Shown one piece after another: positions 43,669 through 51,980 of a DNA stretch of 64,000 nt. Within the stretch, counting starts at the first letter, position 1. The number at the start of each line of letters is the position of its first letter. Source of the stretch: a virus; IMG/VR virus record IMGVR_UViG_3300032397_000003, positions 91,574-155,573 of that record. One strand, given 5' to 3'. A model generated the notes under the pieces. It saw only the letters and a list, made by a program, of their open reading frames with translations. It made no database searches and was not told where the DNA came from. A program made the translations under genes and the position numbers.

Positions 43669-43841
43669 GTGACTACGATCCTGATTACACTATCTGCTGT
43701 GATTCAAGAAAAGAGATTAAGAAAGGAATATGTAAGCATATGGTTAAAGATAGCTGTATGCTTTGTTCTATACACAACAATATCAAATGCATGTGTTGGA
43801 CTGACTGTGTAAAGAAAGAACTAAATAGTCTTACCAAGTAG
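43665..43841 (+). CDS. Cys-rich mini-protein (GTG start)
   Basis: 58 residues from GTG overlapping the previous TGA. Eight Cys in 38 residues: CC, CKH, CMLC, CMCWTDC. This looks like a metal-binding or redox protein. Its last 21 bases overlap the end of the convergent gene at 43821. No family recognised. Confidence 0.5.
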   Translation: MSDYDPDYTICCDSRKEIKKGICKHMVKDSCMLCSIHNNIKCMCWTDCVKKELNSLTK

Positions 43842-44018
43842 TCTCAACACTTCAGTCACTTTCATCCAATCAAAATCTATTCCATCTTCATCATTGGGCT
43901 TTAACATAGATTCAGCAGTCATGAAAAATTCTAAGAAAGAAAATACAGAGTGCCATTCCTCTTCTGTTAAAACAGGGAGCTTATGTCCTAACTCCCCTAA
44001 ATATCTCATGGGTGCCAT
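43821..44018 (-). CDS. Small hypothetical protein, end of neck/head operon
   Basis: 65 residues, 6 nt after the neck-type gene. Acidic, helical (LTEEEWHSVFSFLEFF, DEDGIDFDWMKV). Unknown. Confidence 0.55.
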   Translation of the reverse strand: MAPMRYLGELGHKLPVLTEEEWHSVFSFLEFFMTAESMLKPNDEDGIDFDWMKVTEVLRLLGKTI

Positions 44019-44024
44019 ATATAC

Positions 44025-44780
44025 CTATACTGAATGCAAAAACACAATATCATGGATGCTACTCCAAGCCTCTGCGACCTTGTCTTTCAAATCTGTTGCT
44101 CTAGTGCGAAGAGCCTCGATGTTAATGGTAATTTCCAATCCTGTGTCTGAAAGTATTGAAGCACTATCTGCTATATGATCAAGTAGCTCTGCTTGACAAA
44201 GTTTAATAACATCATCTCTTCTTTCCATACTAACCGCATCAAAATTATTACTGAATTTAGCCCAAGTAACATTCAATGCACCAGTAGTGGAACTATATAC
44301 AATGAGTCTTCTATTTTCTAAATCTACTCTTGATTTTACTGTAGTATAATTATTCTGCTGTGATTTAAACTTTTGTCTCTCTACATCTCTTTGATAAAGT
44401 AATCCTGATGGATTATATCCTTTTACTCCATAAGCACCAATACCTTTCGTAGATGAACCAACCGAGGTAGTCGTCTGAAACATTATGAGATCCCAGAATG
44501 AAGTTCCACTACCAGGAAGTAATCCCATATCAACCACACGAGCATCTAAAACTCCAAAGGTATACGCATCGGGAAAAGCTATAAACTGTTCTCCATTTAT
44601 AGCCCCAACTTGTTCTGCTTTAATAGGAAACTTAACAAAATATTTTTGTAACGAGGGATACACGCAGTAGTCCAGAATGTCGTCATCCGAAAGTAAAAGT
44701 GAATCCACGGCGGGATAGGCTAAAACTTTTTTTATGAGAGCTAAATGTAAATCAGATATTGTTACGCCAGATAATGACAT
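44025..44780 (-). CDS. Putative neck / head-tail connector protein
   Basis: 251 residues. The N-terminal ISDLHLALIKKVLAYP, LLLSDDDILDYCVYPSLQKYFVKFP resembles head-completion proteins with helical start and 'LxDxxIxxxIxxAL' spacing. It is beta-rich in the middle (LENRRLIVYSSTTGALNVTW) and helical at the end. It lies in the head operon with TerL and has a class C motif. Exact T4 counterpart (gp13/gp14) cannot be decided. Confidence 0.5.
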   Translation of the reverse strand: MSLSGVTISDLHLALIKKVLAYPAVDSLLLSDDDILDYCVYPSLQKYFVKFPIKAEQVGAINGEQFIAFPDAYTFGVLDARVVDMGLLPGSGTSFWDLIMFQTTTSVGSSTKGIGAYGVKGYNPSGLLYQRDVERQKFKSQQNNYTTVKSRVDLENRRLIVYSSTTGALNVTWAKFSNNFDAVSMERRDDVIKLCQAELLDHIADSASILSDTGLEITINIEALRTRATDLKDKVAEAWSSIHDIVFLHSV

Positions 44781-44792
44781 ATTTATAAACCT

Positions 44793-45230
44793 CTATAATA
44801 ATATTAGTAAAAGAAAAACTAATAATCCTCCAGCTATAGGAAAACCAACTTCAGCAACATCTCTATATATGATTCTCCATTCTGGTAATCCTTTTGATTT
44901 ATCATTATCTATATTGAGATTCAGATTGGCTACTATATAGTTTAACTCTCTTCCTTCTTTATCTTTCCATATAATTTTAATATTTGTTGTATATAGTCCA
45001 TCTATTTTAGATGCTACTACTTTATCACATTCTATTGTAACTCTATTTTCTTTTTGTGCTAACATAAGTTCTACATACTGCTCTGATCCTATTACAAGAT
45101 TCTCATATTGATCAGGAGTCATTCTTCCTATTGCTATACCATTCTGGGATATAACTATATCATTTGATTTAGCATGAAGTAATCCTGTAAAACATATTAG
45201 AAGCATTATTGCTATGATTAGTTTTTTCAT
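44793..45230 (-). CDS. Secreted protein with C-terminal membrane anchor
   Basis: 145 residues: signal peptide (hydrophobic 4-18, cleavage after LHA20), a periplasmic domain with VRxTIECDKVVASKIDG-like strands, and a C-terminal transmembrane segment (VGFPIAGGLLVFLLLILL). An envelope protein unusually placed in a head-gene operon. Unknown function. Confidence 0.65.
   Translation of the reverse strand: MKKLIIAIMLLICFTGLLHAKSNDIVISQNGIAIGRMTPDQYENLVIGSEQYVELMLAQKENRVTIECDKVVASKIDGLYTTNIKIIWKDKEGRELNYIVANLNLNIDNDKSKGLPEWRIIYRDVAEVGFPIAGGLLVFLLLILL
44795..44810 (-). promoter_or_regulatory. Class C (late-type) motif before neck gene
   Basis: Minus strand TTACTAATATTATTAT, about 15 nt before ATG 44780, with SD AGAGG in between. 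It overlaps the end of the upstream gene. Confidence 0.5.
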
Positions 45231-46481
45231 TTACTTTTTATCCTTTGTTGGTATGTATTGATAGGGTACTCCACCAAATCCAAATTCTACTTTACCTTTT
45301 ATATTAGACATTTTTCTTATATCGTCTTCTGAATATATTTTAGCCATAGAATACTCGACTGTTAAATCACCCCCTATAAATTTAGGTAATCCCTCTAATG
45401 ATTTTAATTGTGGATTTCTATCACATATAAAATCATCCCCTACAGTATCAGGACTATTTTTTAAAGATGTTAGATTATTCATATGACAAGCAAAGTGCCC
45501 ATCAACAGTTCCAAATTTAAAAGGAATTTCTTTTAAGTGTTTATTCCCTATATCAACATATCCCTCAAAATCAACAGTTAAATCCATATTTATAATATAA
45601 TCTTTATTCTCTAAACCTAAATTTTTAATATTATATTCTATCTTTTGTTTCGGATCATGGATATTTATAGTTTTCTTAGCTGGAACATTATCTACTCTTG
45701 TTATAACTTCAAATGCTCTTGTATTAAAGAATACAGCTTGCATAGGTTCTGATGGATGTATATATCCTTTACCTGATTTATCTGCAAATCCACTATAACC
45801 TAAATCTTTTGATAGAATAAGATTCCATTTAGTTGATGATTGCTTTGAATCTGCTGATAAAAAATCAGACAACAATCTTGTTATATTCCACATAGAAACT
45901 GATGGATTTTTTTCTTTAGCTTCTTTTAAAGAGTAATCTATAAACTCTAACCATAGCTCTTTTTCATTATCAAAAATTTGTACATCAAAATACTTTCTTA
46001 TATGTCTAATAGCTTTTTCGGTCTTATATTCTTTAAACATTATTTCTTTATATTTCTTTTCTAATATCTTTATATCCATATCATACTTATCACTACCATA
46101 ATCCTTATACATATCTTCTATAAAATGTGATTTATCTTTTACTCTAATAAATGAAATGTATTTAGCACTACCGGCAAAGGGAGCATAAGAACCAACTGAC
46201 TTAGTATATATATTTTTACTTTCTGAACTTTCAAATCCTTTTGATAAGTTCATAAAGGGTGTGTAATTTTTAACAAATTCTCTAAGTGGGTATGTGTAAA
46301 TCCCTACAGGCGTATTGAACTTACTTTTAGGATTTATACCTATCTTATCTATTTCTGTAAATGATATATAAACATCTTTATCATCTTTATATTTATCTAC
46401 ATAATCCCAAGCACTTATATGAGGATTCTGCTCAGGATTTCTTCTTGCTTCATTGAAATTAAATGGTTTATATCTTTTCAT
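45231..46481 (-). CDS. Large protein with capsid-targeting-like start and LRR-like repeats
   Basis: 416 residues. It starts MKRYKPFNFNE|A, the signature shared with other putative head-packaged proteins. A central block (YISFTEIDKIGINPKSKFNTPVG, PFAGSAKYISFI) is recognised only as a motif of phage proteins. At about 325-385 there are short leucine-rich-like repeats (HFACHMNNLTSLKNSP, FICDRNPQLKSLEGLP). Such a protein could be an internal, injected effector. Stop and start touch both neighbours. Confidence 0.65.
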   Translation of the reverse strand: MKRYKPFNFNEARRNPEQNPHISAWDYVDKYKDDKDVYISFTEIDKIGINPKSKFNTPVGIYTYPLREFVKNYTPFMNLSKGFESSESKNIYTKSVGSYAPFAGSAKYISFIRVKDKSHFIEDMYKDYGSDKYDMDIKILEKKYKEIMFKEYKTEKAIRHIRKYFDVQIFDNEKELWLEFIDYSLKEAKEKNPSVSMWNITRLLSDFLSADSKQSSTKWNLILSKDLGYSGFADKSGKGYIHPSEPMQAVFFNTRAFEVITRVDNVPAKKTINIHDPKQKIEYNIKNLGLENKDYIINMDLTVDFEGYVDIGNKHLKEIPFKFGTVDGHFACHMNNLTSLKNSPDTVGDDFICDRNPQLKSLEGLPKFIGGDLTVEYSMAKIYSEDDIRKMSNIKGKVEFGFGGVPYQYIPTKDKK

Positions 46482-46711
46482 TTCTTAACCTTACTCAGTA
46501 TATCTTTTGCGATCTCAATCGATTCACTTAATGCATCTATATTAGGATCAACCTTTGCATCTATAATTTTAAACTCAGGTACTATAACAAGTTTCTTACC
46601 AGACTTTCTAAAATACATTACAGCAAATACTATACCTGCAAATATTGCTATGATGAATATAATAGTAAATAGTGATACTAGGTTGTCTTTAATTGATTTT
46701 AAAAAATTCAT
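46478..46711 (-). CDS. Single-pass membrane protein
   Basis: 77 residues. Transmembrane helix at about 12-33 (LVSLFTIIFIIAIFAGIVFAV), then a basic and acidic tail (LSESIEIAKDILSKVKK). Overlaps the next gene by 4 bp. Unknown. Confidence 0.6.
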   Translation of the reverse strand: MNFLKSIKDNLVSLFTIIFIIAIFAGIVFAVMYFRKSGKKLVIVPEFKIIDAKVDPNIDALSESIEIAKDILSKVKK

Positions 46712-46712
46712 C

Positions 46713-47000
46713 TTAATTCCTCTTTAGATATTGCTCTACTTCATTTATAAAATCCCTTCTTTTTATATTCCCACAATTTCCTTTGTCCCAGTCATCTATA
46801 ATTTTAAGAACAGATGTGGCAGTACCATAAGTTCCAAATTTAGTATCCGATATCTTTTTCATTATACTATCATGATCTTTTTGATTCTTAACATCATCCC
46901 ATTGTTGAAATAATTTATTAACAATAGCACCATTATTTATGTCTGGTGATACTATAGTTTGATTGCTTTTTTCTTTAAAATAACTTTCATATCTTTTCAT
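46713..47000 (-). CDS. Small protein with capsid-targeting-like start
   Basis: 95 residues beginning MKRYESYFKE|K, then helical, charged sequence. No family recognised. Placed among head genes; perhaps an internal head protein. Confidence 0.6.
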   Translation of the reverse strand: MKRYESYFKEKSNQTIVSPDINNGAIVNKLFQQWDDVKNQKDHDSIMKKISDTKFGTYGTATSVLKIIDDWDKGNCGNIKRRDFINEVEQYLKRN

Positions 47001-47003
47001 TTA

Positions 47004-47375
47004 TTACACTCCAAAAATACTTAAATTTACGTTCATTGGTGAGGTACTATCTGTGCTTATATCTACACTTGATATTAGTTCTGCAAAAACTGAATCTACT
47101 GAATAAACAAATATTCCATTGATAGGAATAACTATACCTGATGGAACTCCACTATATACTACTCTTAGATTAGCTGTAGCAAGTACTTCATTAGGGTCTT
47201 CTACATTAGCTATAATTTTAGATATAGTACCTACTTTAGATACAGGAACAGTTATCCATCCATCTGTATCAATTAGTTGATAGAACTCCCTCTCAATTTT
47301 CCCAGCCAAAGTAATGTCTTGTGAATTGTATTGACTTGACGTCCCAACCACTTCTACATTTAATTGTATTGTCAT
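47004..47375 (-). CDS. Beta-rich putative virion protein
   Basis: 123 residues, rich in Val/Ile/Thr/Ser (QLNVEVVGTSSQYNSQDITL, PSGIVIPINGIFVYSVDS). Structural look, no signal peptide. Next to TerL in the head operon; may be a head or connector protein. The ATG overlaps the previous stop. Confidence 0.55.
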   Translation of the reverse strand: MTIQLNVEVVGTSSQYNSQDITLAGKIEREFYQLIDTDGWITVPVSKVGTISKIIANVEDPNEVLATANLRVVYSGVPSGIVIPINGIFVYSVDSVFAELISSVDISTDSTSPMNVNLSIFGV

Positions 47376-47521
47376 TCTATATCACCTTTATATTTTTCTC
47401 TTTTATATTTTCTACGATTAGACTCAACCCTTGGCTTCTGGACAATAATATGTCTCTTACACATAGATAGTATCTGTTCCTTTTTATCCTTATATAATTT
47501 AATTGTGGCTATTGTTTTCAT
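47372..47521 (-). CDS. 49-residue basic protein
   Basis: MKTIATIKLYKDKKEQILSM then CKRHIIVQKP and KYKREKYKGDIE: Lys/Arg-rich, possibly nucleic-acid binding. Follows a class C motif by only 1-2 nt, so a binding site is hard to place. The stop overlaps the next ATG. Confidence 0.5.
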   Translation of the reverse strand: MKTIATIKLYKDKKEQILSMCKRHIIVQKPRVESNRRKYKREKYKGDIE

Positions 47522-47522
47522 A

Positions 47523-47570
47523 ATAATTATTAGTAAATAAATAATAGAAAATTAAATTACTAATAATTAT
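47523..47570. promoter_or_regulatory. Inverted pair of class C motifs with 20-nt spacer
   Basis: ATAATTATTAGTAA (47523-47536) and its exact complement TTACTAATAATTAT (47557-47570) are 20 nt apart, the same spacing as at 23891-23948. The left half points at the 49-residue gene (-), while the right half points into the 3' end of TerL, antisense. Confidence 0.55.
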
Positions 47571-47573
47571 AAG

Positions 47574-49649
47574 TTATAAATGAGGGCGGGCTTTTAACAA
47601 ATGTTGAATAGCCTTAGTAGCAATCTCCTTCTTATCCCCCTCTTTATCTGAAAACCGTTTATTTTCCATTTCATATATCGTTGTAGGAATTGATTGATGG
47701 TTAAATGCTCCAAAGACAGCATTACAAGATGTATCTGAACAGTCCTTCGCATAAGTTCCAGCGGTGGATTTATCCCAATCTCCATTATACTTTTGATTTC
47801 TTGTTCCTTCCTCATGGTCTATTTTATCTTTTCCAGATTCTGATTTAGTTACTTTAAGAGCTTGTAGGTTATTCTTTAAGAATATGTTTCTACCTGATTT
47901 AATCAATCCATTATTAAGACAAGTAAGATATATCATATATGGGTTAATGGTACGATCTACAGATTGGATGAATATCTGTACATGATTTCTTTCTAAGAAT
48001 TGTTTACCGTGTCTTGATTGAAATGTATCTGTATATATTCCATATATAGGTAGACTAGCTTTACTCATTAAATCCATTATAAAGTATATAGGGGCTTCTA
48101 GTGATGTTTCTTTTTTAGCCCCTATTATAACACAACATAGATCATGAACAAATATAGAAGCTTTCTTTTCTATGCTCCACTCTTTATGAAGAATAGTTAT
48201 CCCCATTGCATCCCCTGCTAGCGAATAAGCGTTGTCAATTGAGATATATCGCGGTTCATTTGGTGCTCTAACAATTCTATATTCTCCCGTTGAATTTCTG
48301 TGAAAAAACTTGTCCTTAATTTGATCCCAAATTAACCCTTCTGGCAAATCAACCGCATCGGCAATTATTGCCCCTTCAACGTTCTTGAGTATATTATTCT
48401 CGAAAATATTTTCTATTAAGCTTATATCGTTAATAAATTTATTCTCAGATACAGTCGGTCTTCCCGCTATGTCCTTTATACTCTTAGCTAGATTATCTTT
48501 AAAAGCATCATAAGCATCTATAGGAACATATATAATTAAGTCACCTGGAATTCCTTCTAGTTGTCTTTCATCGGTAACTATAGCAGCTGGTATTGATCCA
48601 TTCCCTGTTATTACTTTAAACATAAGCCCCCTATCAAACAGGTCTTTGTTTAACCCTTCTACGCTCTCATATTCTTTTTGTTTTAAAAGTTCTTCCTTTC
48701 CTTTATTATACTTTTTAAAATTCTTTCCATTATTAGGAAGAGCTTCCCATCTCGTAGTCCAATTGAATCTTACTCCTTCCCTGTATCTTAGTTCAGTAAG
48801 TACGTGTTTCTCTATTACGGAATCAACATTGTTTGCTGATGTATCTAAGTATAAGAAAGTTAGATAATCTTCACCTACTGTAGCTTTAATTCTATCTGCT
48901 ACGTCCGTATATAATCTGAAGATACTTTCTTCAGTAGCACCCGCATTCTCAACCCAAAAACTTATTTCGCTGATATAGGCACTCAACAAATTTGCACCGA
49001 TGAATGCTAGAGCATCATCATTACCAAGTTGTAATTGTAATCCAGAGGCTAAAGTAATTTCCCCTGAAGTAGATGCTTTACTGTATACTATTTTTCCTCT
49101 ACCTAATCTATTCTGTTCTGGTATTACTTTATCTTGAAATTTAACCTGAATAAATCTATTTGATTTCTCCATCATTTTAAACATCGGTCTCAGATAGAGT
49201 TCTCTAGTCTTATCATACTTAAATGAAATAATATATACAGCTAAATCTGTAAGAGGGGATAGTCCATAATACATAGCAGGTTCTCTCACATGATGTATAA
49301 AGACCATTGTATATGCAATAAGCAGAATAGCTAAATATGTTTTACCTATCCTTGTTGAACCATACTGTACAATCTTATTATATTTCTTTGTAGGATCAAG
49401 GCATTCTAAAAATTCAGCTCTTATCCAAGGATATATACTTTGAGTAAATGTCTCTGGTAACCATCCATTCTTAGGATCAAGGAATTCTGCTGGAGTTGGG
49501 GGAGTAGAAAAATATATAATACTTTCAACTTGCTTCTTTAATTCTTCTTGTGTACTCTTATCAAAATACATCTTATACATCATCTCTCTTTCTTCTACTG
49601 AAAGATGACTATAGGATTCTTCTATTATTTGTTCTCTTGATTTCTCCAT
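47574..49649 (-). CDS. terL: Terminase large subunit (TerL)
   Basis: 691 residues. ATPase: Walker A GSTRIGKT (97-104), Walker B region LLSAYISEISFW with E228, coupling region LDTSAN (269-273). Nuclease: first Asp in YISIDNAYSLAGDAMGI (D472, with D480), a further acidic IYTDTFQS strand, and KDCSDT near the end. It cuts and pumps phage DNA into the prohead. Longer than T4 gp17 (610). The middle holds an insertion of about 120 residues around 330-450. No small terminase is recognised beside it. Confidence 0.88.
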   Translation of the reverse strand: MEKSREQIIEESYSHLSVEEREMMYKMYFDKSTQEELKKQVESIIYFSTPPTPAEFLDPKNGWLPETFTQSIYPWIRAEFLECLDPTKKYNKIVQYGSTRIGKTYLAILLIAYTMVFIHHVREPAMYYGLSPLTDLAVYIISFKYDKTRELYLRPMFKMMEKSNRFIQVKFQDKVIPEQNRLGRGKIVYSKASTSGEITLASGLQLQLGNDDALAFIGANLLSAYISEISFWVENAGATEESIFRLYTDVADRIKATVGEDYLTFLYLDTSANNVDSVIEKHVLTELRYREGVRFNWTTRWEALPNNGKNFKKYNKGKEELLKQKEYESVEGLNKDLFDRGLMFKVITGNGSIPAAIVTDERQLEGIPGDLIIYVPIDAYDAFKDNLAKSIKDIAGRPTVSENKFINDISLIENIFENNILKNVEGAIIADAVDLPEGLIWDQIKDKFFHRNSTGEYRIVRAPNEPRYISIDNAYSLAGDAMGITILHKEWSIEKKASIFVHDLCCVIIGAKKETSLEAPIYFIMDLMSKASLPIYGIYTDTFQSRHGKQFLERNHVQIFIQSVDRTINPYMIYLTCLNNGLIKSGRNIFLKNNLQALKVTKSESGKDKIDHEEGTRNQKYNGDWDKSTAGTYAKDCSDTSCNAVFGAFNHQSIPTTIYEMENKRFSDKEGDKKEIATKAIQHLLKARPHL

Positions 49650-49705
49650 TTATACTATTTTATATTAAAATTTTAATATAAATTACTCCTATTTTATTTA
49701 GATAA

Positions 49706-49750
49706 AAAACTGCAACTTTTTTTAAAAATAATAAAAAAAGTGTAGACATT
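49706..49750 (+). repeat. Direct repeat, copy 1, upstream of class A promoter
   Basis: About 45 bp (AAAACTGCAACTTTTTTT then AAAAATAATAAAAAAAG and TGTAGACATT) repeated at 53184-53228 with one T fewer in the run. The repeat ends in the -35 element, so it is probably an upstream activating A/T tract copied with the promoter. Confidence 0.7.
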
Positions 49751-49771
49751 TTTTATATAGTTTATTAGTAT
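49743..49771 (+). promoter_or_regulatory. Class A (early-type) promoter 1
   Basis: TAGACA (49743-49748), 17-nt spacer, TAGTAT (49766-49771): a sigma70-like pair, 41 nt before ATG 49813. Confidence 0.65.
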
Positions 49772-49812
49772 TATATTAAGTTAGTTAAATAAGAAGTTTA
49801 AGGAGAAATAAT

Positions 49813-49977
49813 ATGCCACAACTAATTGCAGAAAAGGTAGATAATTCAATAATGATAATAGATACATTCTCCTCTAATATTGTAAGATTTGATGCTAATA
49901 AAATTCCATTTAGGGTGCTAAAAGTAAATTTTGATTGGACTAGAAAACAGATCATTGAAGCAATAAAAAATATTTAA
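49813..49977 (+). CDS. Small hypothetical protein
   Basis: 54 residues, SD AAGGAG. Mixed alpha/beta (SIMIIDTFSSNIVRF, ending TRKQIIEAIKNI). Directly follows class A promoter 1, so probably early. Unknown. Confidence 0.6.
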   Translation: MPQLIAEKVDNSIMIIDTFSSNIVRFDANKIPFRVLKVNFDWTRKQIIEAIKNI

Positions 49978-49995
49978 AAATAAAGGAGAAGATGA

Positions 49996-50337
49996 ATGGA
50001 AAAGAAAATTGAAAAATATCAACCATTATTTGAAATGGCAAATTTGACTAAATCTGATACAGGTTTAAACTACAGACTTTGGATTCAAACTCAAACAGGG
50101 AAAGAAAAACATTGGGCTATACTTAAAGTGGAAGTAGATAATGAATTTATTCCTATATCTATTACTGATGAGCCTGAAATAATGATAAAGAGTAAAAAAG
50201 ATATTCTTGATGCTAAGGATTTCAATGCTATTAAAAAATGGATTGTAATGAATCAAGAAGTACTACTTAAATACTGGAATAGTAAAGGAGAAATGAGCTT
50301 ACAAGATTTCTTTAAGAAAATGAAAAAATTTAAATAG
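49996..50337 (+). CDS. 'EMANL' family small protein with capsid-targeting-like start
   Basis: 113 residues, SD AAAGGAG. The N-terminus KIEKYQPLFE|MANL resembles a T4-type capsid-targeting sequence. Then TGLNYRLWIQTQTGKEKHW and KKWIVMNQEVLLKYWNSKG are shared with 53819 (TGLDYIVWISP…, YKWIILNKETLLKYWNGKG) and with the broken gene at 24153. Function unknown; perhaps a small DNA/RNA mimic or inhibitor delivered with the DNA. Confidence 0.65.
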   Translation: MEKKIEKYQPLFEMANLTKSDTGLNYRLWIQTQTGKEKHWAILKVEVDNEFIPISITDEPEIMIKSKKDILDAKDFNAIKKWIVMNQEVLLKYWNSKGEMSLQDFFKKMKKFK

Positions 50338-50351
50338 TATTAAAAAAGTAG

Positions 50352-50377
50352 TAGACATTACAAGTAGTTACTATATA
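50352..50377 (+). promoter_or_regulatory. Class A-like promoter 2
   Basis: TAGACA (50352-50357) followed by an A/T-rich -10 (TATATA at 50372-50377). The spacing (14 nt) is shorter than in the other copies, so the exact -10 is uncertain. Confidence 0.5.
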
Positions 50378-50400
50378 ACTAAATTAAAAAGGAGAAGATA

Positions 50401-50796
50401 ATGGAAAGATATTTAACAGAGGATCAGAAACAAATTAAAATTTGGAGAGAAAAAGAAAAGTTTACTGAAATGTCAAGAATAGGTAATTTACCTAAGCATA
50501 AAGATATTTCAGTATGGGTAAATGAAAAAGGGGAAGAAAGAGAAGAGCCTCATTTTCATATTAGATTTGCAAATAATGAAGTATTTAGATTAAGATTCAA
50601 AGATTTAAGCACTATGGATAAAAAAGGATTTGATAGTGTCTTATTAAAAGAATTTATAAAATGGTTAAAATCCCCAAGCAAGCTTGATAAAGATATTACA
50701 AATGTAAAAGTATCTCTACTGATTTGGAACGCACAAGAATACAATACCCACAGAGTTAAAATGTCTGATTTAAAATGGTTAAAAAATATTGAATAA
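50401..50796 (+). CDS. Small protein with capsid-targeting-like start
   Basis: 131 residues, SD AAGGAG. It starts MERYLTE|D and soon after has KFTEMSRIGN; later HFHIRFANNEVFRLRFKDL and KEFIKWLKSP. A distant relation to the 'EMANL' family is possible (EM-[AS] after an acidic start, strand pair, then a Trp-containing helix). Unknown. Confidence 0.6.
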   Translation: MERYLTEDQKQIKIWREKEKFTEMSRIGNLPKHKDISVWVNEKGEEREEPHFHIRFANNEVFRLRFKDLSTMDKKGFDSVLLKEFIKWLKSPSKLDKDITNVKVSLLIWNAQEYNTHRVKMSDLKWLKNIE

Positions 50797-50821
50797 AAAA
50801 TTAAAAAATTAAAAAAAGTAG

Positions 50822-50849
50822 TAGACATTTTTAATAGGTAGTTTACTAT
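50822..50849 (+). promoter_or_regulatory. Class A (early-type) promoter 3
   Basis: TAGACA (50822-50827), 16-nt spacer, TACTAT (50844-50849), 41 nt before ATG 50891. Confidence 0.65.
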
Positions 50850-50890
50850 AGTATTTAATAAGAAGTTAAAAATAAATAAGGAGAAAAACA

Positions 50891-51040
50891 ATGACAGCAA
50901 AACAGATTCAAAAAGCATTTTCAAAAGAAGACTCAAGAGAAGAATCAATGGCATTTGTTTCAACATTCAAAAAAGACAAAAGAGATTCATCCAAATGGTC
51001 TAAACGTAAAGTTGATTACTATGGTAACAACGTAAAATAA
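50891..51040 (+). CDS. 49-residue basic protein
   Basis: SD AAGGAG. MTAKQIQKAFSKEDSREE then KKDKRDSSKWSKRKV: very basic, likely nucleic-acid binding or an anti-host peptide. Has its own class A promoter. Unknown. Confidence 0.55.
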   Translation: MTAKQIQKAFSKEDSREESMAFVSTFKKDKRDSSKWSKRKVDYYGNNVK

Positions 51041-51068
51041 TTTAAAAAATTAAATGGAGAAATTACCA

Positions 51069-51692
51069 ATGGCAAAATTAAACAGTATCTACATAACAAA
51101 AACAGATGAAGAAGTAATTGATATTTACAGGAATAATGCTCACTATAGAACTAAACAAGAAATTGAAACTTATTTTTACAAAAAGTATTCACCACTATTT
51201 AAAGCTCTTTCAAGAAAATTTTACTATGCTGAATCAGTAGAAGATAATATGCAAGAGTGCTATTTAAAAATGATTGAAATACTTGAAGATTCTTCTTATA
51301 CTGTAGGGGAGGATACTTTAGGTTTAATGTTAAGAAAAAAAATAAATTCTCATTTACAGTATCAAGGTAAAAAAGCTCAAGAGTATATGGTAGAGGAGTA
51401 TATAGAACTTGATGAGGAAGATGAAGATGCTATAATAACAAAACAAAGTAAAATACACAGTGAAGAATTTGTTTCAGAACTTATATTTAATATTACTCTT
51501 AAAGATTTTAGAAAACAACTTAGTACATATGAAAATAAACTTATGGACCTACTACCTAGCAGTATGGAAAAAAAGGAAATAGCAAAAGAATTAGGATATA
51601 AACATACTGCTAATTTAGCCCCTATAAGAAAAAGTCTAAAAGAAAGATATATTACTTTTATGAATGAAGCTGGATATGAATTAGCTATATAA
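51069..51692 (+). CDS. Sigma-70-like transcription factor, candidate late sigma
   Basis: 207 residues from ATG at 51069 (GGAG 9 nt upstream); ATG at 51054 has no site. Region-2-like helices: KYSPLFKALSRKFYYAESVEDNMQECYLKMIEIL, then an acidic linker (LDEEDEDAI) and a C-terminal helix-turn-helix of region-4 type (LMDLLPSSMEKKEIAKELGYKHTANLAPIRKSL). The layout fits a small phage sigma factor comparable in role to T4 gp55. It may read the class C motif, though that is inference. Confidence 0.7.
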   Translation: MAKLNSIYITKTDEEVIDIYRNNAHYRTKQEIETYFYKKYSPLFKALSRKFYYAESVEDNMQECYLKMIEILEDSSYTVGEDTLGLMLRKKINSHLQYQGKKAQEYMVEEYIELDEEDEDAIITKQSKIHSEEFVSELIFNITLKDFRKQLSTYENKLMDLLPSSMEKKEIAKELGYKHTANLAPIRKSLKERYITFMNEAGYELAI

Positions 51693-51706
51693 GAGATTAT
51701 TTGTAA

Positions 51707-51731
51707 CTGCTTTATAATTATTATAAGGCAG
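51707..51731 (+). other. RNA hairpin after the sigma-like gene
   Basis: CTGCTTTATA / TATAAGGCAG stem (one G-T pair) with a 5-nt loop, not followed by a U run. Possibly a transcript-processing or attenuation structure before the gene at 51762. Confidence 0.45.
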
Positions 51732-51761
51732 ATATAAAAAATTTTAAAAGGAGAAAGAAAA

Positions 51762-51980
51762 ATGAATACACAGGATGTTACAAAAATAAAAGAGTTTATG
51801 TTTTATAATTTTGTTAGTTATACAAATCAATTAACAGAGGAAGAAAAATTTACAAATGATTTTGATGCATTTAAAATGACTGAAACTCTTAGTATATTAC
51901 TAAATACAACAAAACAAAAAATAATGACAGATTACCTTAATTATTATAAGGTACAAAAGCAATTAGGACTTTTTAAATGA
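51762..51980 (+). CDS. Small hypothetical protein
   Basis: 72 residues, SD AAAGGAG. Helical (KIKEFMFYNFVSYTNQL, ILLNTTKQKIMTDYLNYY). Stop overlaps next ATG. Unknown. Confidence 0.55.
   Translation: MNTQDVTKIKEFMFYNFVSYTNQLTEEEKFTNDFDAFKMTETLSILLNTTKQKIMTDYLNYYKVQKQLGLFK

Noticed and set aside
50556-50966. Leu/Phe-rich minus-strand open frame of 136 codons
   Set aside because: Antisense to well-supported + genes with promoters; AT-rich composition gives such frames by chance.
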